From NCBI RefSeq assembly GCF_000422365.1, contig NZ_AULQ01000001.1, forward strand, positions 310,001 to 374,000: 64,000 nt of DNA. Direction: 5' to 3'. This DNA is from Mesoflavibacter zeaxanthinifaciens DSM 18436 (GTDB taxonomy: Bacteria > Bacteroidota > Bacteroidia > Flavobacteriales > Flavobacteriaceae). The translations under genes and the position numbers were made by a program. This document shows positions 51,831 through 59,987 of the stretch, piece after piece. The first letter of the stretch is position 1; the number at the start of each line of letters is the position of its first letter. The notes under the pieces are model-generated. The model did not search any database and was not told the origin of the DNA. It saw only the letters and a program-made list of their open reading frames with translations.

Positions 51831-53068
51831 TATGCAATAATTTGACCGTTAATAATTACAGTTTCTATGTTATTTTCTCCAAAAGAATACGGTAAATAAT
51901 AGTAGCTAGGTATTTGTTTAGTGATTATTACATTTGCTTTTTTACCTCTGGTGATACTTCCGTATTGTTTCTCTATACCCATAGCGTAAGCACCATTAAT
52001 GGTTGCTGCATTAATAGCTTCTTCTGGTGTCATTTTCATTTTTATGCAAGCTGTACTTACTACAAAATTCATATTTCCGCTAGGTGTAGATCCTGGATTA
52101 TAATCTGTAGCTAAAGCTAAAGGTAAACCTGCATCAATCATTTTTCTTGCAGGAGTATACGGAATACTTAAAAAGTAGGAGCAAGACGGTAACGCAACTG
52201 GCATGGTATTACTACCTTTTAAAACTTCAATGTCGTCATCATTCATTTCTTCTAAATGATCTACGCTTAAAGCATTGTTTTCTACAGCTAACGCTACGCC
52301 TCCAAACGCATTAAATTGATTTACGTGTATTTTTGAAGCCATATGATGTTTTTTACCAGCTTCTATGATTTGTTTAGTATCATCTAAATCAAAATATCCT
52401 TTTTCGCAAAAAATATCAATGTAGTCTGCTAATTGCTCTTTTTCAATTAGTGGTAGCATTACATTTATAATTTCATCTAAATAACCTTGTTTGTTGTTTT
52501 TATAATGTTGTGGTAGTGCATGTGCTCCTAAAAACGTGGCTCTTACTTTTACAGGAAATTCTTTTTTTATGCGTTTAATTACACGAAGCATTTTAAGTTC
52601 TGCTTCTGGAGTTAGTCCGTAACCAGATTTAATTTCTAATGCGCCTGTACCTAACTTCATAACGGTTTTAACGCGTGCAATAGATTGATTGTAAAGTTCT
52701 TCTTCAGAAGTGTTTTGAAGTGTTTTAGCACTGTTTAATATTCCTCCACCACGATTAGCAATTTCTTCGTAAGTCAACCCATTAATACGGTCTACAAACT
52801 CTAATTCACGATTACCAGCGTAAACAATGTGTGTATGAGAATCGCACCAAGTTGGTAATACAAATTTACCAGTTGCATCAATAGTGGTTTCTGCTTCTAT
52901 GGAAGCAGCATCTTCCATTGGTCCATAACTTATAATGGTATCATTTTCTATTAAGAGATATGCATCTTCTATTGTAGGTAGCGTTTTCATGTCATTACCT
53001 GAAATAAACGATGGACAATTTTCTCTAACTTGAAGTAATGATTTTATGTTGGTAATTAATATGGACAT
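51830..53068 (-). CDS. hutI: Imidazolonepropionase
   Basis: This 412-aa amidohydrolase opens the imidazolone ring in histidine degradation, giving N-formiminoglutamate, the substrate of HutG. Metal and substrate residues are present: DSHTHIVYAGNRELEFVDR (His-x-His), KSGYGLTPEAELKMLRVI, HVNQFNAFGG (His), SVDHLEEM (His) and LATDYNPGSTPSGN (Asp). Length is typical (about 405-415 aa). hutH and hutU are not in the window. The upstream gap contains an inverted repeat and faces a Crp-like regulator gene. Confidence 0.93.
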   Translation of the reverse strand: MSILITNIKSLLQVRENCPSFISGNDMKTLPTIEDAYLLIENDTIISYGPMEDAASIEAETTIDATGKFVLPTWCDSHTHIVYAGNRELEFVDRINGLTYEEIANRGGGILNSAKTLQNTSEEELYNQSIARVKTVMKLGTGALEIKSGYGLTPEAELKMLRVIKRIKKEFPVKVRATFLGAHALPQHYKNNKQGYLDEIINVMLPLIEKEQLADYIDIFCEKGYFDLDDTKQIIEAGKKHHMASKIHVNQFNAFGGVALAVENNALSVDHLEEMNDDDIEVLKGSNTMPVALPSCSYFLSIPYTPARKMIDAGLPLALATDYNPGSTPSGNMNFVVSTACIKMKMTPEEAINAATINGAYAMGIEKQYGSITRGKKANVIITKQIPSYYYLPYSFGENNIETVIINGQIIA

Positions 53069-53124
53069 ATGGTTATTTTTAGATGAAATTCAAAGATAGA
53101 TATTTTAATAAAAATTTATAATTG

Positions 53125-53168
53125 AAATATTCGTTCTTTTCAATAATAATGCAGTTTGTCGAATATTT
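53125..53168. promoter_or_regulatory. Inverted repeat between hutI and the Crp-like gene
   Basis: Nine-bp arms AAATATTCG (53125-53133) and CGAATATTT (53160-53168) are separated by 26 bp in the 183-bp divergent gap. A dimeric regulator could bridge them; whether it is the adjacent Crp-family protein is unknown. The arms do not resemble the classical TGTGA Crp half-site. Confidence 0.35.
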
Positions 53169-53251
53169 AAATCTAAGTCAAATTTTTCAAAAACTTTTTT
53201 GTACTATGTCAAGATTAACTAATTTTAATCAAACATCCCTTAAAATATCAA

Positions 53252-53842
53252 ATGATAACACCTGACTTAATACAAGCATTTAAAGATAATGTAAGTGAGT
53301 TTTATGATATTTCTTATGAGTCTTTGCACCTTTTAAAAGAAATAACAGAAGTTAGAGAGCTTAAAGCTGGAACAATTTTAGAAAATGTTGGAGATATACC
53401 TAACAGCGTTTATGTTATTATTGATGGGTATTGTAGATCTTATTTTGTAAATGAAAAAGGTAAAGAATTTACAAAAGCAATTTATAAACCTTTAGATATT
53501 TTCACTTCTTTTAATGCTATAATCAAACAAATACCGGCAGATTGTTATTATGCAACTTTAACAAAATGTACTGTAATAGTTACAAATTATAACGAATACA
53601 TTAATTTAAGAGAACAACATCCTGATATATTAAAGTTTCATTTTAGTTATTTAGAAAATTTAATATGTCAAAACGATGTAAGACATAAAGAGCTTTTAAG
53701 TATGAATGCTACAGAGCGATATTTGAGTTTAAGAAAACAAATACCAAATATTGATAATTTAATACCTCAATATCAAATAGCAACTTATTTAAGTATTACA
53801 CCTGTGCAATTAAGCAGAATAAGAAATAATTTAAACCATTAA
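53252..53842 (+). CDS. Crp/Fnr-family transcriptional regulator
   Basis: A 196-aa protein with a cyclic-nucleotide-binding-like beta roll (about 20-115, AGTILENVGDIPNSVYVIID), a dimer helix, and a helix-turn-helix near the C-terminus (about 165-190, YQIATYLSITPVQLSRIR). It lacks the N-terminal Cys cluster of Fnr and the phosphate-binding RAA motif of cAMP-binding Crp is not clear, so the ligand is unknown. Proteins of this compact type are common single-gene regulators in Flavobacteriia. It is divergent from hutI and followed by a terminator. Confidence 0.85.
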   Translation: MITPDLIQAFKDNVSEFYDISYESLHLLKEITEVRELKAGTILENVGDIPNSVYVIIDGYCRSYFVNEKGKEFTKAIYKPLDIFTSFNAIIKQIPADCYYATLTKCTVIVTNYNEYINLREQHPDILKFHFSYLENLICQNDVRHKELLSMNATERYLSLRKQIPNIDNLIPQYQIATYLSITPVQLSRIRNNLNH

Positions 53843-53929
53843 CATATGTTAATGCATAAACTTGATGTTTTAAGTATAATTGTATTGTTATAATACTACA
53901 CACATATTAATAACTAACTTACACACAAA

Positions 53930-53970
53930 AAAACCGTTAAAAAGTTAATTTTTAACGGTTTTCCTTTTTT
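53930..53970. terminator. Bidirectional terminator between the Crp-like gene and fumC
   Basis: A 14-bp perfect stem (53930-53943 with 53949-53962) around ACCGTTAAAAA has a 5-nt loop and T-runs. It lies 87 bp after the Crp-like stop and 17 bp from the fumC stop. Confidence 0.88.
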
Positions 53971-53986
53971 AAAGTATATAAAGTTA

Positions 53987-55384
53987 TTATTTAAGACTTC
54001 CAACCATGTCTTCTGGTTTTACCCATTCGTCATAATCTTCTGCGCTTACATAACCTAAATTAATTGCTTCTTCTTTTAAAGTAGTACCGTTTTTGTGTGC
54101 TGTGTTAGCAATTTCGGCAGCTTTATAATAACCAATTTTTGTGTTTAAAGCAGTCACTAACATTAAAGAATTGTTTAATAATTCTTTAATCACTGCGTGG
54201 TTTGGCTCTATACCAGATGCACAATTTACATCAAAACTTACACAAGCATCTCCAATTAATTGTGCAGACTCTAAAATATTAGCCGCCATAACTGGTTTAA
54301 ACACGTTAAGCTCGTAATGTCCTTGTGTACCACCAACAGTTATCGCCACATCATTACCCATAACTTGCGCACAAACCATGGTTAAAGCTTCGCATTGTGT
54401 TGGGTTTACTTTTCCTGGCATGATAGAACTTCCAGGCTCGTTAGCAGGAATAATAATCTCTCCAATTCCAGATCTTGGTCCAGACGCCATCATACGTATA
54501 TCGTTAGCAATTTTATTTAAAGACACAGCAATTTGTTTTAAAGCGCCATGACTTTCTACAATTGCATCGTGTGCAGCTAACGCTTCAAACTTATTTGGTG
54601 CTGTGATAAATGGTAAACCTGTAAATTCAGCAATATATTCTGCTACACGTTTATCGTAACCTTTTGGTGTGTTTAGACCTGTACCAACAGCTGTACCACC
54701 TAACGCTAATTCTTTTAAGTGGTCTAACGTGTTTTCTAACGCTTTTAAACCGTGATCTAACTGAGATACGTAACCAGAAAACTCTTGTCCTAACGTTAAT
54801 GGCGTTGCATCCATTAAGTGTGTACGACCAATTTTTACAACGTTTTTAAATTCTTCAGATTTCTTTTTTAAAGTATTGCGTAATTGTTTAACACCAGGTA
54901 TGGTTGTTTTTACAATTTTTGAGTAAGCTGCAATGTGCATTCCTGTAGGGAAGGTATCGTTAGACGACTGCGATTTGTTAACATCATCATTTGGTTGAAT
55001 AGTTTTATCGCCATCACCAATAGTTTTACCAGCTAATTGATGCGCACGGTTAGCGATAACCTCGTTAACATTCATGTTAGATTGCGTACCAGAACCAGTT
55101 TGCCAAATCACTAACGGAAACTGATCATCATGTTTACCTGCTAAAATCTCGTCACAAACCTTAGCTATAAGGTCGCGTTTTTCTACCGGTAACACGCCAA
55201 GCTCGCAGTTAGTGTAAGCAGCAGCTTTTTTAAGGTAAGCAAAACCGTAAACAATTTCTAAAGGCATAGATGCAGGCGCACCAATTTTAAAATTGTTACG
55301 AGAGCGTTCTGTTTGTGCGCCCCAAAGTTTGTCTGCAGGCACTTTAACCTCGCCCATTGTATCTTTTTCTATTCTGTATTCCAT
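53987..55384 (-). CDS. fumC: Class II fumarate hydratase
   Basis: This 465-aa fumarase converts fumarate and malate in the citric acid cycle. The superfamily signature [18 protein letters not shown] is exact. N-terminal pieces [20 protein letters not shown] and [15 protein letters not shown], and [13 protein letters not shown] with the active-site Ser/Thr/His region, are all present. The length matches FumC (about 465 aa), and no iron-sulfur cysteines are needed. Aspartase shares the fold, but [14 protein letters not shown] favours fumarase. A minus-strand -7 box, TAAATTTG (55413-55420), lies 29 bp upstream of the start. Confidence 0.94.
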   Translation of the reverse strand: MEYRIEKDTMGEVKVPADKLWGAQTERSRNNFKIGAPASMPLEIVYGFAYLKKAAAYTNCELGVLPVEKRDLIAKVCDEILAGKHDDQFPLVIWQTGSGTQSNMNVNEVIANRAHQLAGKTIGDGDKTIQPNDDVNKSQSSNDTFPTGMHIAAYSKIVKTTIPGVKQLRNTLKKKSEEFKNVVKIGRTHLMDATPLTLGQEFSGYVSQLDHGLKALENTLDHLKELALGGTAVGTGLNTPKGYDKRVAEYIAEFTGLPFITAPNKFEALAAHDAIVESHGALKQIAVSLNKIANDIRMMASGPRSGIGEIIIPANEPGSSIMPGKVNPTQCEALTMVCAQVMGNDVAITVGGTQGHYELNVFKPVMAANILESAQLIGDACVSFDVNCASGIEPNHAVIKELLNNSLMLVTALNTKIGYYKAAEIANTAHKNGTTLKEEAINLGYVSAEDYDEWVKPEDMVGSLK

Positions 55385-55541
55385 GGTATAGTTGATTATA
55401 AAAATAAGACTACAAATTTATAAAAAATTGAGGTCTTAATTAAGTGAATGTTAATAAGAAATAAATACTTTTTAGGGTTTGTATTTGAGATGTTGAATAA
55501 TTTGTCGAAATTGTGGTTTAATAATAATTTATTTTAATATC

Positions 55542-55967
55542 ATGAATTTAAATAGGTCAATCTTCTTTATCTTTTTGTTTTGCTCCACCATTAGTTTTGC
55601 TCAAAAAAAAGACAATCCTAATATAAGTATATTATTAAAACAATGGGAATTAGTAGATTTTGAAACTGTTGATAGTTCTTCAGATAAAATGATAGTAACT
55701 TTAACAAAGTATGCAGATAAGGTTAGATTTAATTTTAGAGAAGATTTTTATTTACAGGTTGTTTATTCTGAAACTAAAAAAGAAATTTATAAATGGAAGT
55801 TTAAACGAAAATTTACAATTGAAATTACACCATTAGATATTAATAGTTATAATAAAGATATTGTTGGAGAATTTGTAATAAGAGACTTAAGTAATATTTC
55901 CTCTATATTTTTAGAGCATAAGGGACAACCTCATAATGGTATAATGCTCAAACTTTCTGAAAATTAA
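55542..55967 (+). CDS. Small exported protein, unknown function
   Basis: A 141-aa protein with a signal peptide (1-20, cleavage after ISFAQ). A beta-rich body follows with ILLKQWELVDFETVDSSSDK, a lipocalin-like-looking start, and ends FLEHKGQPHNGIMLKLSEN. The tryptophan and repeated strands suggest a small lipocalin-type barrel, but this is only a visual impression. No homologous family is recognised and no operon partner is close. Confidence 0.5.
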   Translation: MNLNRSIFFIFLFCSTISFAQKKDNPNISILLKQWELVDFETVDSSSDKMIVTLTKYADKVRFNFREDFYLQVVYSETKKEIYKWKFKRKFTIEITPLDINSYNKDIVGEFVIRDLSNISSIFLEHKGQPHNGIMLKLSEN

Positions 55968-56009
55968 TAAAAAATCTTAACAACTCTGTTAATAATTTTT
56001 AGGATAGTG

Positions 56010-56040
56010 TTGTTTAAAAAAAAGGTAATAAGTATCTTTG
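56010..56040 (+). promoter_or_regulatory. Complete Bacteroidota-type promoter for a small membrane protein gene
   Basis: TTG at 56010-56012 and TATCTTTG at 56033-56040 are spaced by 20 bp, an excellent match to the TTG/TAnnTTTG consensus. The leader to the ATG at 56073 would be about 25 nt. Confidence 0.75.
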
Positions 56041-56072
56041 CGGTAACAATAAACAAGTAATTAGACGTAATC

Positions 56073-56249
56073 ATGTTCGAATTTGACCAATATTTAGGCT
56101 TTTTAGCATTTTTAACTATCTTAACCATAGGATTTTGGTTAATGATTTTTTTAATCACATTTGTAGTTCCTTATTGGATTGGAGGAAGCTTAATAGAGCG
56201 TTTAAAAGAAATTAAAGAAGAGAAAAAAGCAAAAAGACAACAGGCTTAA
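56073..56249 (+). CDS. Small single-helix membrane protein
   Basis: A 58-aa ORF with one long hydrophobic segment (about 9-38, LAFLTILTIGFWLMIFLITF) and a charged tail IERLKEIKEEKKAKRQQA. It is backed by a near-perfect promoter 33 bp upstream and a perfect 18-bp terminator 22 bp downstream. These make it a well-supported monocistronic small gene. No family is recognised. Confidence 0.75.
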   Translation: MFEFDQYLGFLAFLTILTIGFWLMIFLITFVVPYWIGGSLIERLKEIKEEKKAKRQQA

Positions 56250-56270
56250 GCTTTTTATTAATCATATTTA

Positions 56271-56315
56271 AAAAGGGAAATTCTAAAATAGTTTTAGAAT
56301 TTCCCTTTTTTTTAT
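56271..56315 (+). terminator. Terminator after the small membrane protein gene
   Basis: An 18-bp perfect stem (56271-56288 with 56292-56309) has a 3-nt loop and a T-run. It is the longest perfect terminator stem in the window. Confidence 0.92.
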
Positions 56316-56346
56316 GTGTTATATTAAGTGGTTTTGTCATTTAGAG

Positions 56347-56430
56347 TTGTCACATTGAGCGCAGTCGAAATGAAAGTAAAGGATCTATTTATTTAAGATT
56401 ATAAGATTCCTCAATTCTTCGGAATGACAG
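56347..56430. repeat. Palindromic dispersed repeat element
   Basis: The element runs from TTGTCACATTGAGCGCAGTC to ATTCTTCGGAATGACAG. Its ends are imperfect inverted repeats (TGTCA...TGACA). GTCACATTGAGCGCAGTCGAAATG-type sequences are, from memory, common interspersed elements in Bacteroidota genomes. It lies between two terminators and contains no ORF. Confidence 0.6.
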
Positions 56431-56452
56431 TTGATTGATATTTTAGGATATA

Positions 56453-56490
56453 AAAAAAGGGTTTATTACAATTTAATAAACCCTTTTTTA
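56453..56490 (-). terminator. Terminator for the TonB-dependent outer-membrane protein gene
   Basis: A 16-bp perfect stem, AAAAAAGGGTTTATTA (56453-56468) and its complement (56474-56489), has a 5-nt loop. On the minus strand it lies 89 bp after the stop, with a heptamer array between. Confidence 0.85.
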
Positions 56491-56497
56491 TAGTTTG

Positions 56498-56574
56498 CTA
56501 ACTTCTAACTTCTAACTTCTAACTTCTAACTTCTAACTGCTAACTGCTAACTGCTAACTGCTAACTGCTAACTA
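56498..56574. repeat. Tandem heptamer array: five CTAACTT, five CTAACTG, one CTAACTA
   Basis: Eleven exact heptamers occur head to tail: CTAACTT at 56498-56532, CTAACTG at 56533-56567 and CTAACTA at 56568-56574. It ends 4 bp before the stop codon of the minus-strand TonB receptor gene. Because seven is not a multiple of three, TAA appears in all three + frames, and TAG (from CAGTTAG) in all three minus frames. Confidence 0.9.
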
Positions 56575-56578
56575 AAAA

Positions 56579-59098
56579 CTATCCTTCAAACTCATCATCT
56601 CCATTATAGTTGTTATTTCTGCTACCTCTATTGCGTTCTTTTTTCTGATTAAATCTGTAAATCATAGATAAGGTAATTTGACGTTGTCTCCATTGAAATT
56701 CTGAAGTTACACGTTCTGTAGCTGTTGTTGTAACAGAGTTTCTTTTTCTTGAGTTAAATACATCTCTTACGTTTAAAGATAAAGTAGCTTTATCTTTAAA
56801 AATCTCTTTACTAAATGCTAAATCCATAGAGAAAATTCCGTCTGTATCAGATTGTGCATCAGATCTAGCACCTCTATAAAATGCATTTGTTTGCCAATCT
56901 ATTTTTGCTGGTAAAGTTACTTTACTACTAAATCTAGCAAACCAACTTGTGTTTTTTGCGCTGTAATCTACACCGTTAAATTCTCCTTCGGTATTAAATT
57001 GGAAAAAGTTAATACTAGAGTTTAAACGTAACCATTTTTCAGGGTTGTATAACACACCAAGTTCGGCTCCAGTACGTTTGTTTGTAGATAAGTTAACAGG
57101 AATTGTTCTAATAATATTAATACCATCTGTTGTTACACTACCGGTGTTTTCTTGTACACGCTCAAAAGAATCTGTTTCGTGTTGGTAGTACACAGATGTA
57201 GTCAGTGTTAATTTATCCCAACGTTTTAAATATCCTAAATCAAAAGTGCTAGAAAATGCTGGATCTAGGTTTGGGTTACCTTGAAAAACTCTTGTTCTAC
57301 TTGATCTGGTAGGAAAAGGATTAATAAACCAACCACGTGGTCTGTTAATACGTCTGTTGTACCCTAGTGTTATGCTTTCTTCTTTCTGATCTTCTTTTGC
57401 AAGATTATAAATTAAGTTTACTGTTGGGAATAAACCTAAATAGTTTTTATCAAAATCTGTATCAATCGGGAAACCAAAAGCATCGTTTAATTCTTGATCA
57501 GATAATCTTGAGTCAATTTTTCCTTTTAATTGTGTATGCTCTAATCTAAGACCTAATAAAAAAGAGAATTTACCTAATTTGGTACCGTATTGCGTGTAAA
57601 GTGCGTTTACGTTTTCTGAATAATCAAAAACGTTTGTAATAGTATCGTTTACAAATAAAGATCCATCTGTAATGTTTTCTTGTTCTAAAAGATAGTCTGT
57701 CACTTCATTTTGAAAACTACCTCGGTAACCAGCTTCAAATCTAGAATCTTCACCAATTGGTAATACATAATCTGCTTGTACTAAATATTCTTTTTGATCT
57801 TCTGTTTGATAAATTTGTTCTCTTTGAAATGGTTCTGGATTAGCATCTTCGGTAAAATCATAATTTTCATCTAAAAACGTAAATTGCTCTTCTTTATCAA
57901 TTACATATTGAAAATCTGCAGTTAATTGATGACCTTTATCATCAAATTTAGTGATGTAATTTAATGCGAATTGGTAGCTGTTGTCTTCTTCATTTTGACG
58001 CTCGTATCTTGTAGTTTGCTCAACTAAACCACCATTATAACGTTCTGAAATATTTGTTGATAAATCTGCATCTTCACCATATCTATAGAAAAAACTTCCT
58101 GTTAAAGATGTTTTATCTGATAAGAAGTATTCCATACCAATGTTACCGTTATAATTACGATTAAGCCTAGTAACATCTTGGTCTTCTATAATTTGTCTAT
58201 ATTCTGGTGTTTGTAAAATACCGTCTTCATCTAAATAATCAAAATAATAGGTGTCACTATCACTTGTTCTTGGTGCGTCAAAATATCTAAAACCTATGTT
58301 TGAAAATAGGTTGAATTTTTCTGTTCTGTAGTTTAATGTTGTAGCAACACCAACTAAATCTGGATTACCAGCGTTTAAATTAATAGAACCATTAAAACCT
58401 AAAGTTTCCTTTTGACGTAGAATAATGTTTAAAATACCAGCGGTACCTTCGGCATCATATCTAGCAGAAGGCGATGTAATAACCTCTACACGCTCTATTG
58501 CTTCTGCAGGAAGCTGACTTAACACATTGCTGTCTCCAAAACCAGCAAGTGCAGATGGTTTACCGTTAATTAAAATTCTAACATTTTCGTTACCTCTTAA
58601 ACTAATACCACCTTCTATATCTACAGAAACTGAAGGGACATTATTTAAAGCGTCACTTACAGTTCCTCCAGCTGTCGTTAAATCTTTACCAATGTTGTAG
58701 ATTTTTTTATCAAGTCTAATGTCTACAGTGGTTTTTTCGGCAACGATTTCAATTTCATCTAAAGTTTCTGCATCTACAGATAGGGAAGTGGTACCTAAGT
58801 TTGTATTGCTAGTAATTGATTTGTTATTGATTGTTAGCTTTTTAAAGCCTATATATTCGTATGAAATGTTATAAGTTCCTGCTGCAACTTTAATGTTGTA
58901 ATTACCTTTGGTATCTGTTATTCCTCCTGTAACATCACTAGCATCTGTTGTGCTAGTAAATACAATTGTTGCGTATTCTAATGGTGTTTGAGTGCTAGCG
59001 TCTACAATTTTACCTTTTACTGTAATTTCTTTTTCGTTCTGAGCAAAAATTAGCGTTGTAAATAAAAGAATAAAACTGGTTAGTATTTTTTTAGTCAT
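56579..59098 (-). CDS. TonB-dependent outer-membrane receptor (outer membrane beta-barrel family)
   Basis: The 839-aa protein has a signal peptide (1-19), a carboxypeptidase-regulatory-like domain (about 25-105, VKGKIVDASTQTPLEYATI), a plug domain (about 120-235, DALNNVPSVSVDIEGGISLR and RVEVITSPSARYDAEGTAG) and a C-terminal beta barrel to residue 839. This is the OMP_b-brl_3 type rather than SusC. No SusD partner is adjacent, so the ligand cannot be inferred. The C-terminus is an acidic and Arg/Asn-rich tail, NYNGDDEFEG. A candidate promoter region with an inverted repeat lies at 59123-59158. Confidence 0.88.
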   Translation of the reverse strand: MTKKILTSFILLFTTLIFAQNEKEITVKGKIVDASTQTPLEYATIVFTSTTDASDVTGGITDTKGNYNIKVAAGTYNISYEYIGFKKLTINNKSITSNTNLGTTSLSVDAETLDEIEIVAEKTTVDIRLDKKIYNIGKDLTTAGGTVSDALNNVPSVSVDIEGGISLRGNENVRILINGKPSALAGFGDSNVLSQLPAEAIERVEVITSPSARYDAEGTAGILNIILRQKETLGFNGSINLNAGNPDLVGVATTLNYRTEKFNLFSNIGFRYFDAPRTSDSDTYYFDYLDEDGILQTPEYRQIIEDQDVTRLNRNYNGNIGMEYFLSDKTSLTGSFFYRYGEDADLSTNISERYNGGLVEQTTRYERQNEEDNSYQFALNYITKFDDKGHQLTADFQYVIDKEEQFTFLDENYDFTEDANPEPFQREQIYQTEDQKEYLVQADYVLPIGEDSRFEAGYRGSFQNEVTDYLLEQENITDGSLFVNDTITNVFDYSENVNALYTQYGTKLGKFSFLLGLRLEHTQLKGKIDSRLSDQELNDAFGFPIDTDFDKNYLGLFPTVNLIYNLAKEDQKEESITLGYNRRINRPRGWFINPFPTRSSRTRVFQGNPNLDPAFSSTFDLGYLKRWDKLTLTTSVYYQHETDSFERVQENTGSVTTDGINIIRTIPVNLSTNKRTGAELGVLYNPEKWLRLNSSINFFQFNTEGEFNGVDYSAKNTSWFARFSSKVTLPAKIDWQTNAFYRGARSDAQSDTDGIFSMDLAFSKEIFKDKATLSLNVRDVFNSRKRNSVTTTATERVTSEFQWRQRQITLSMIYRFNQKKERNRGSRNNNYNGDDEFEG

Positions 59099-59122
59099 AA
59101 TTAGGTTTTTGTTCTAAGACGC

Positions 59123-59158
59123 CAAAAATACTTACAGGTTTAACCTTACTTGGTTAAA
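59123..59158 (-). promoter_or_regulatory. Promoter region of the TonB receptor gene with inverted repeat
   Basis: A minus-strand -7 box, TATTTTTG, lies at 59123-59130. An inverted repeat, TTTAACC (59139-59145) and GGTTAAA (59152-59158), stands just upstream of it on that strand. A regulator site is possible. No clear TTG at -33. Confidence 0.4.
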
Positions 59159-59198
59159 GCTTTGTTAAATAAAAATGAATAGTGTTAACGTACGTTAA

Positions 59199-59561
59199 TT
59201 AGTCTGGAATAATATCAAAAATACGTTTTGCAGGTTTTCCTATTACGGCTTTTTCTCCGTTAATGATTATTGGTCTTTCAATAATTTCTTGATACTCAAC
59301 CATTAGATCCAAAAGCTCTTCGTTATTAAACTTATGATTATCTTGATGTAAGTGATCAAAATTTTCTTTCCAGACTTTACTTTCTTTCCTAATTAGTTCT
59401 TCTGGATTAATTTTAAGAAGCTTTATTATTTTTTGAAGTTTTATTTTATCTAAAGGTTTATCCTGATATTTGATAGCTTCTTGATCATGTTTACTTGTCT
59501 CTAAAATTTCTAAACACTTATTTGAGTTTGGAGAGTCTGGGTTGTGATATATTACTATCAT
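59199..59561 (-). CDS. ArsC/Spx-family protein lacking the catalytic cysteine
   Basis: A 120-aa thioredoxin-fold ArsC-like protein. It begins IVIYHNPDSPNSNKCLEIL; the family pattern YHNPxC is here YHNPDS, so the catalytic Cys10 is Ser, and a Cys appears at 16 instead. The C-terminal cis-Pro region IIERPIIINGEKAVIGKPAK is conserved. It is a paralog of the gene that precedes it in the operon (59637-59978), which keeps the cysteine. Arsenate reduction is therefore doubtful; an Spx-like or structural role is open. Confidence 0.75.
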   Translation of the reverse strand: MIVIYHNPDSPNSNKCLEILETSKHDQEAIKYQDKPLDKIKLQKIIKLLKINPEELIRKESKVWKENFDHLHQDNHKFNNEELLDLMVEYQEIIERPIIINGEKAVIGKPAKRIFDIIPD

Positions 59562-59636
59562 TATTGTTTAAGGGGAAATTTTATTACTCTATAATTATTT
59601 ATGGTTTTAAATATTAATGATTAATAGCGATACAAT

Positions 59637-59978
59637 TTAAATAATTTTTTTAATATTTTCAGGTGGTCTACCAACAATAGCTTTATTTTTATTTACAACA
59701 ATTGGTCGTTCTATTAACTTAGGATTTTCAATCATTATTGTAATTGTTTCATTATCAAATAATTGTTTGTTTTTGTAGTTTTCTTTCCAAATAGATTCAT
59801 TTTTTCTAACTAGGTCAATTGGTTTAATACCTAGTAGTTCTATGATGTCAGAAAGTTCTTCTTTTGTAGGCGTATTTTCTAAATATTTAACAATTTCAAA
59901 ATCTTTACCTGATTCTTCAAGAATTTGTAATCCTTCTCTAGATTTTCTACATCTTGGGTTGTGATATATTTTAATCAT
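59637..59978 (-). CDS. ArsC-family (arsenate reductase-like) protein
   Basis: This 113-aa thioredoxin-fold protein begins IKIYHNPRCRKSREGLQIL with the catalytic-type Cys10 and the Arg at 9 and 14. It ends with LIERPIVVNKNKAIVGRPPEN, the conserved cis-Pro and Arg region. YffB and Spx are relatives, so true arsenate reduction is not proven. No arsenic resistance genes (arsB, acr3, arsR) are nearby, so this may be a general stress or redox protein. It lies 9 bp downstream of prfB on the same strand and 75 bp before its paralog. Confidence 0.78.
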   Translation of the reverse strand: MIKIYHNPRCRKSREGLQILEESGKDFEIVKYLENTPTKEELSDIIELLGIKPIDLVRKNESIWKENYKNKQLFDNETITIMIENPKLIERPIVVNKNKAIVGRPPENIKKII

Positions 59979-59987
59979 ATTAATTTT

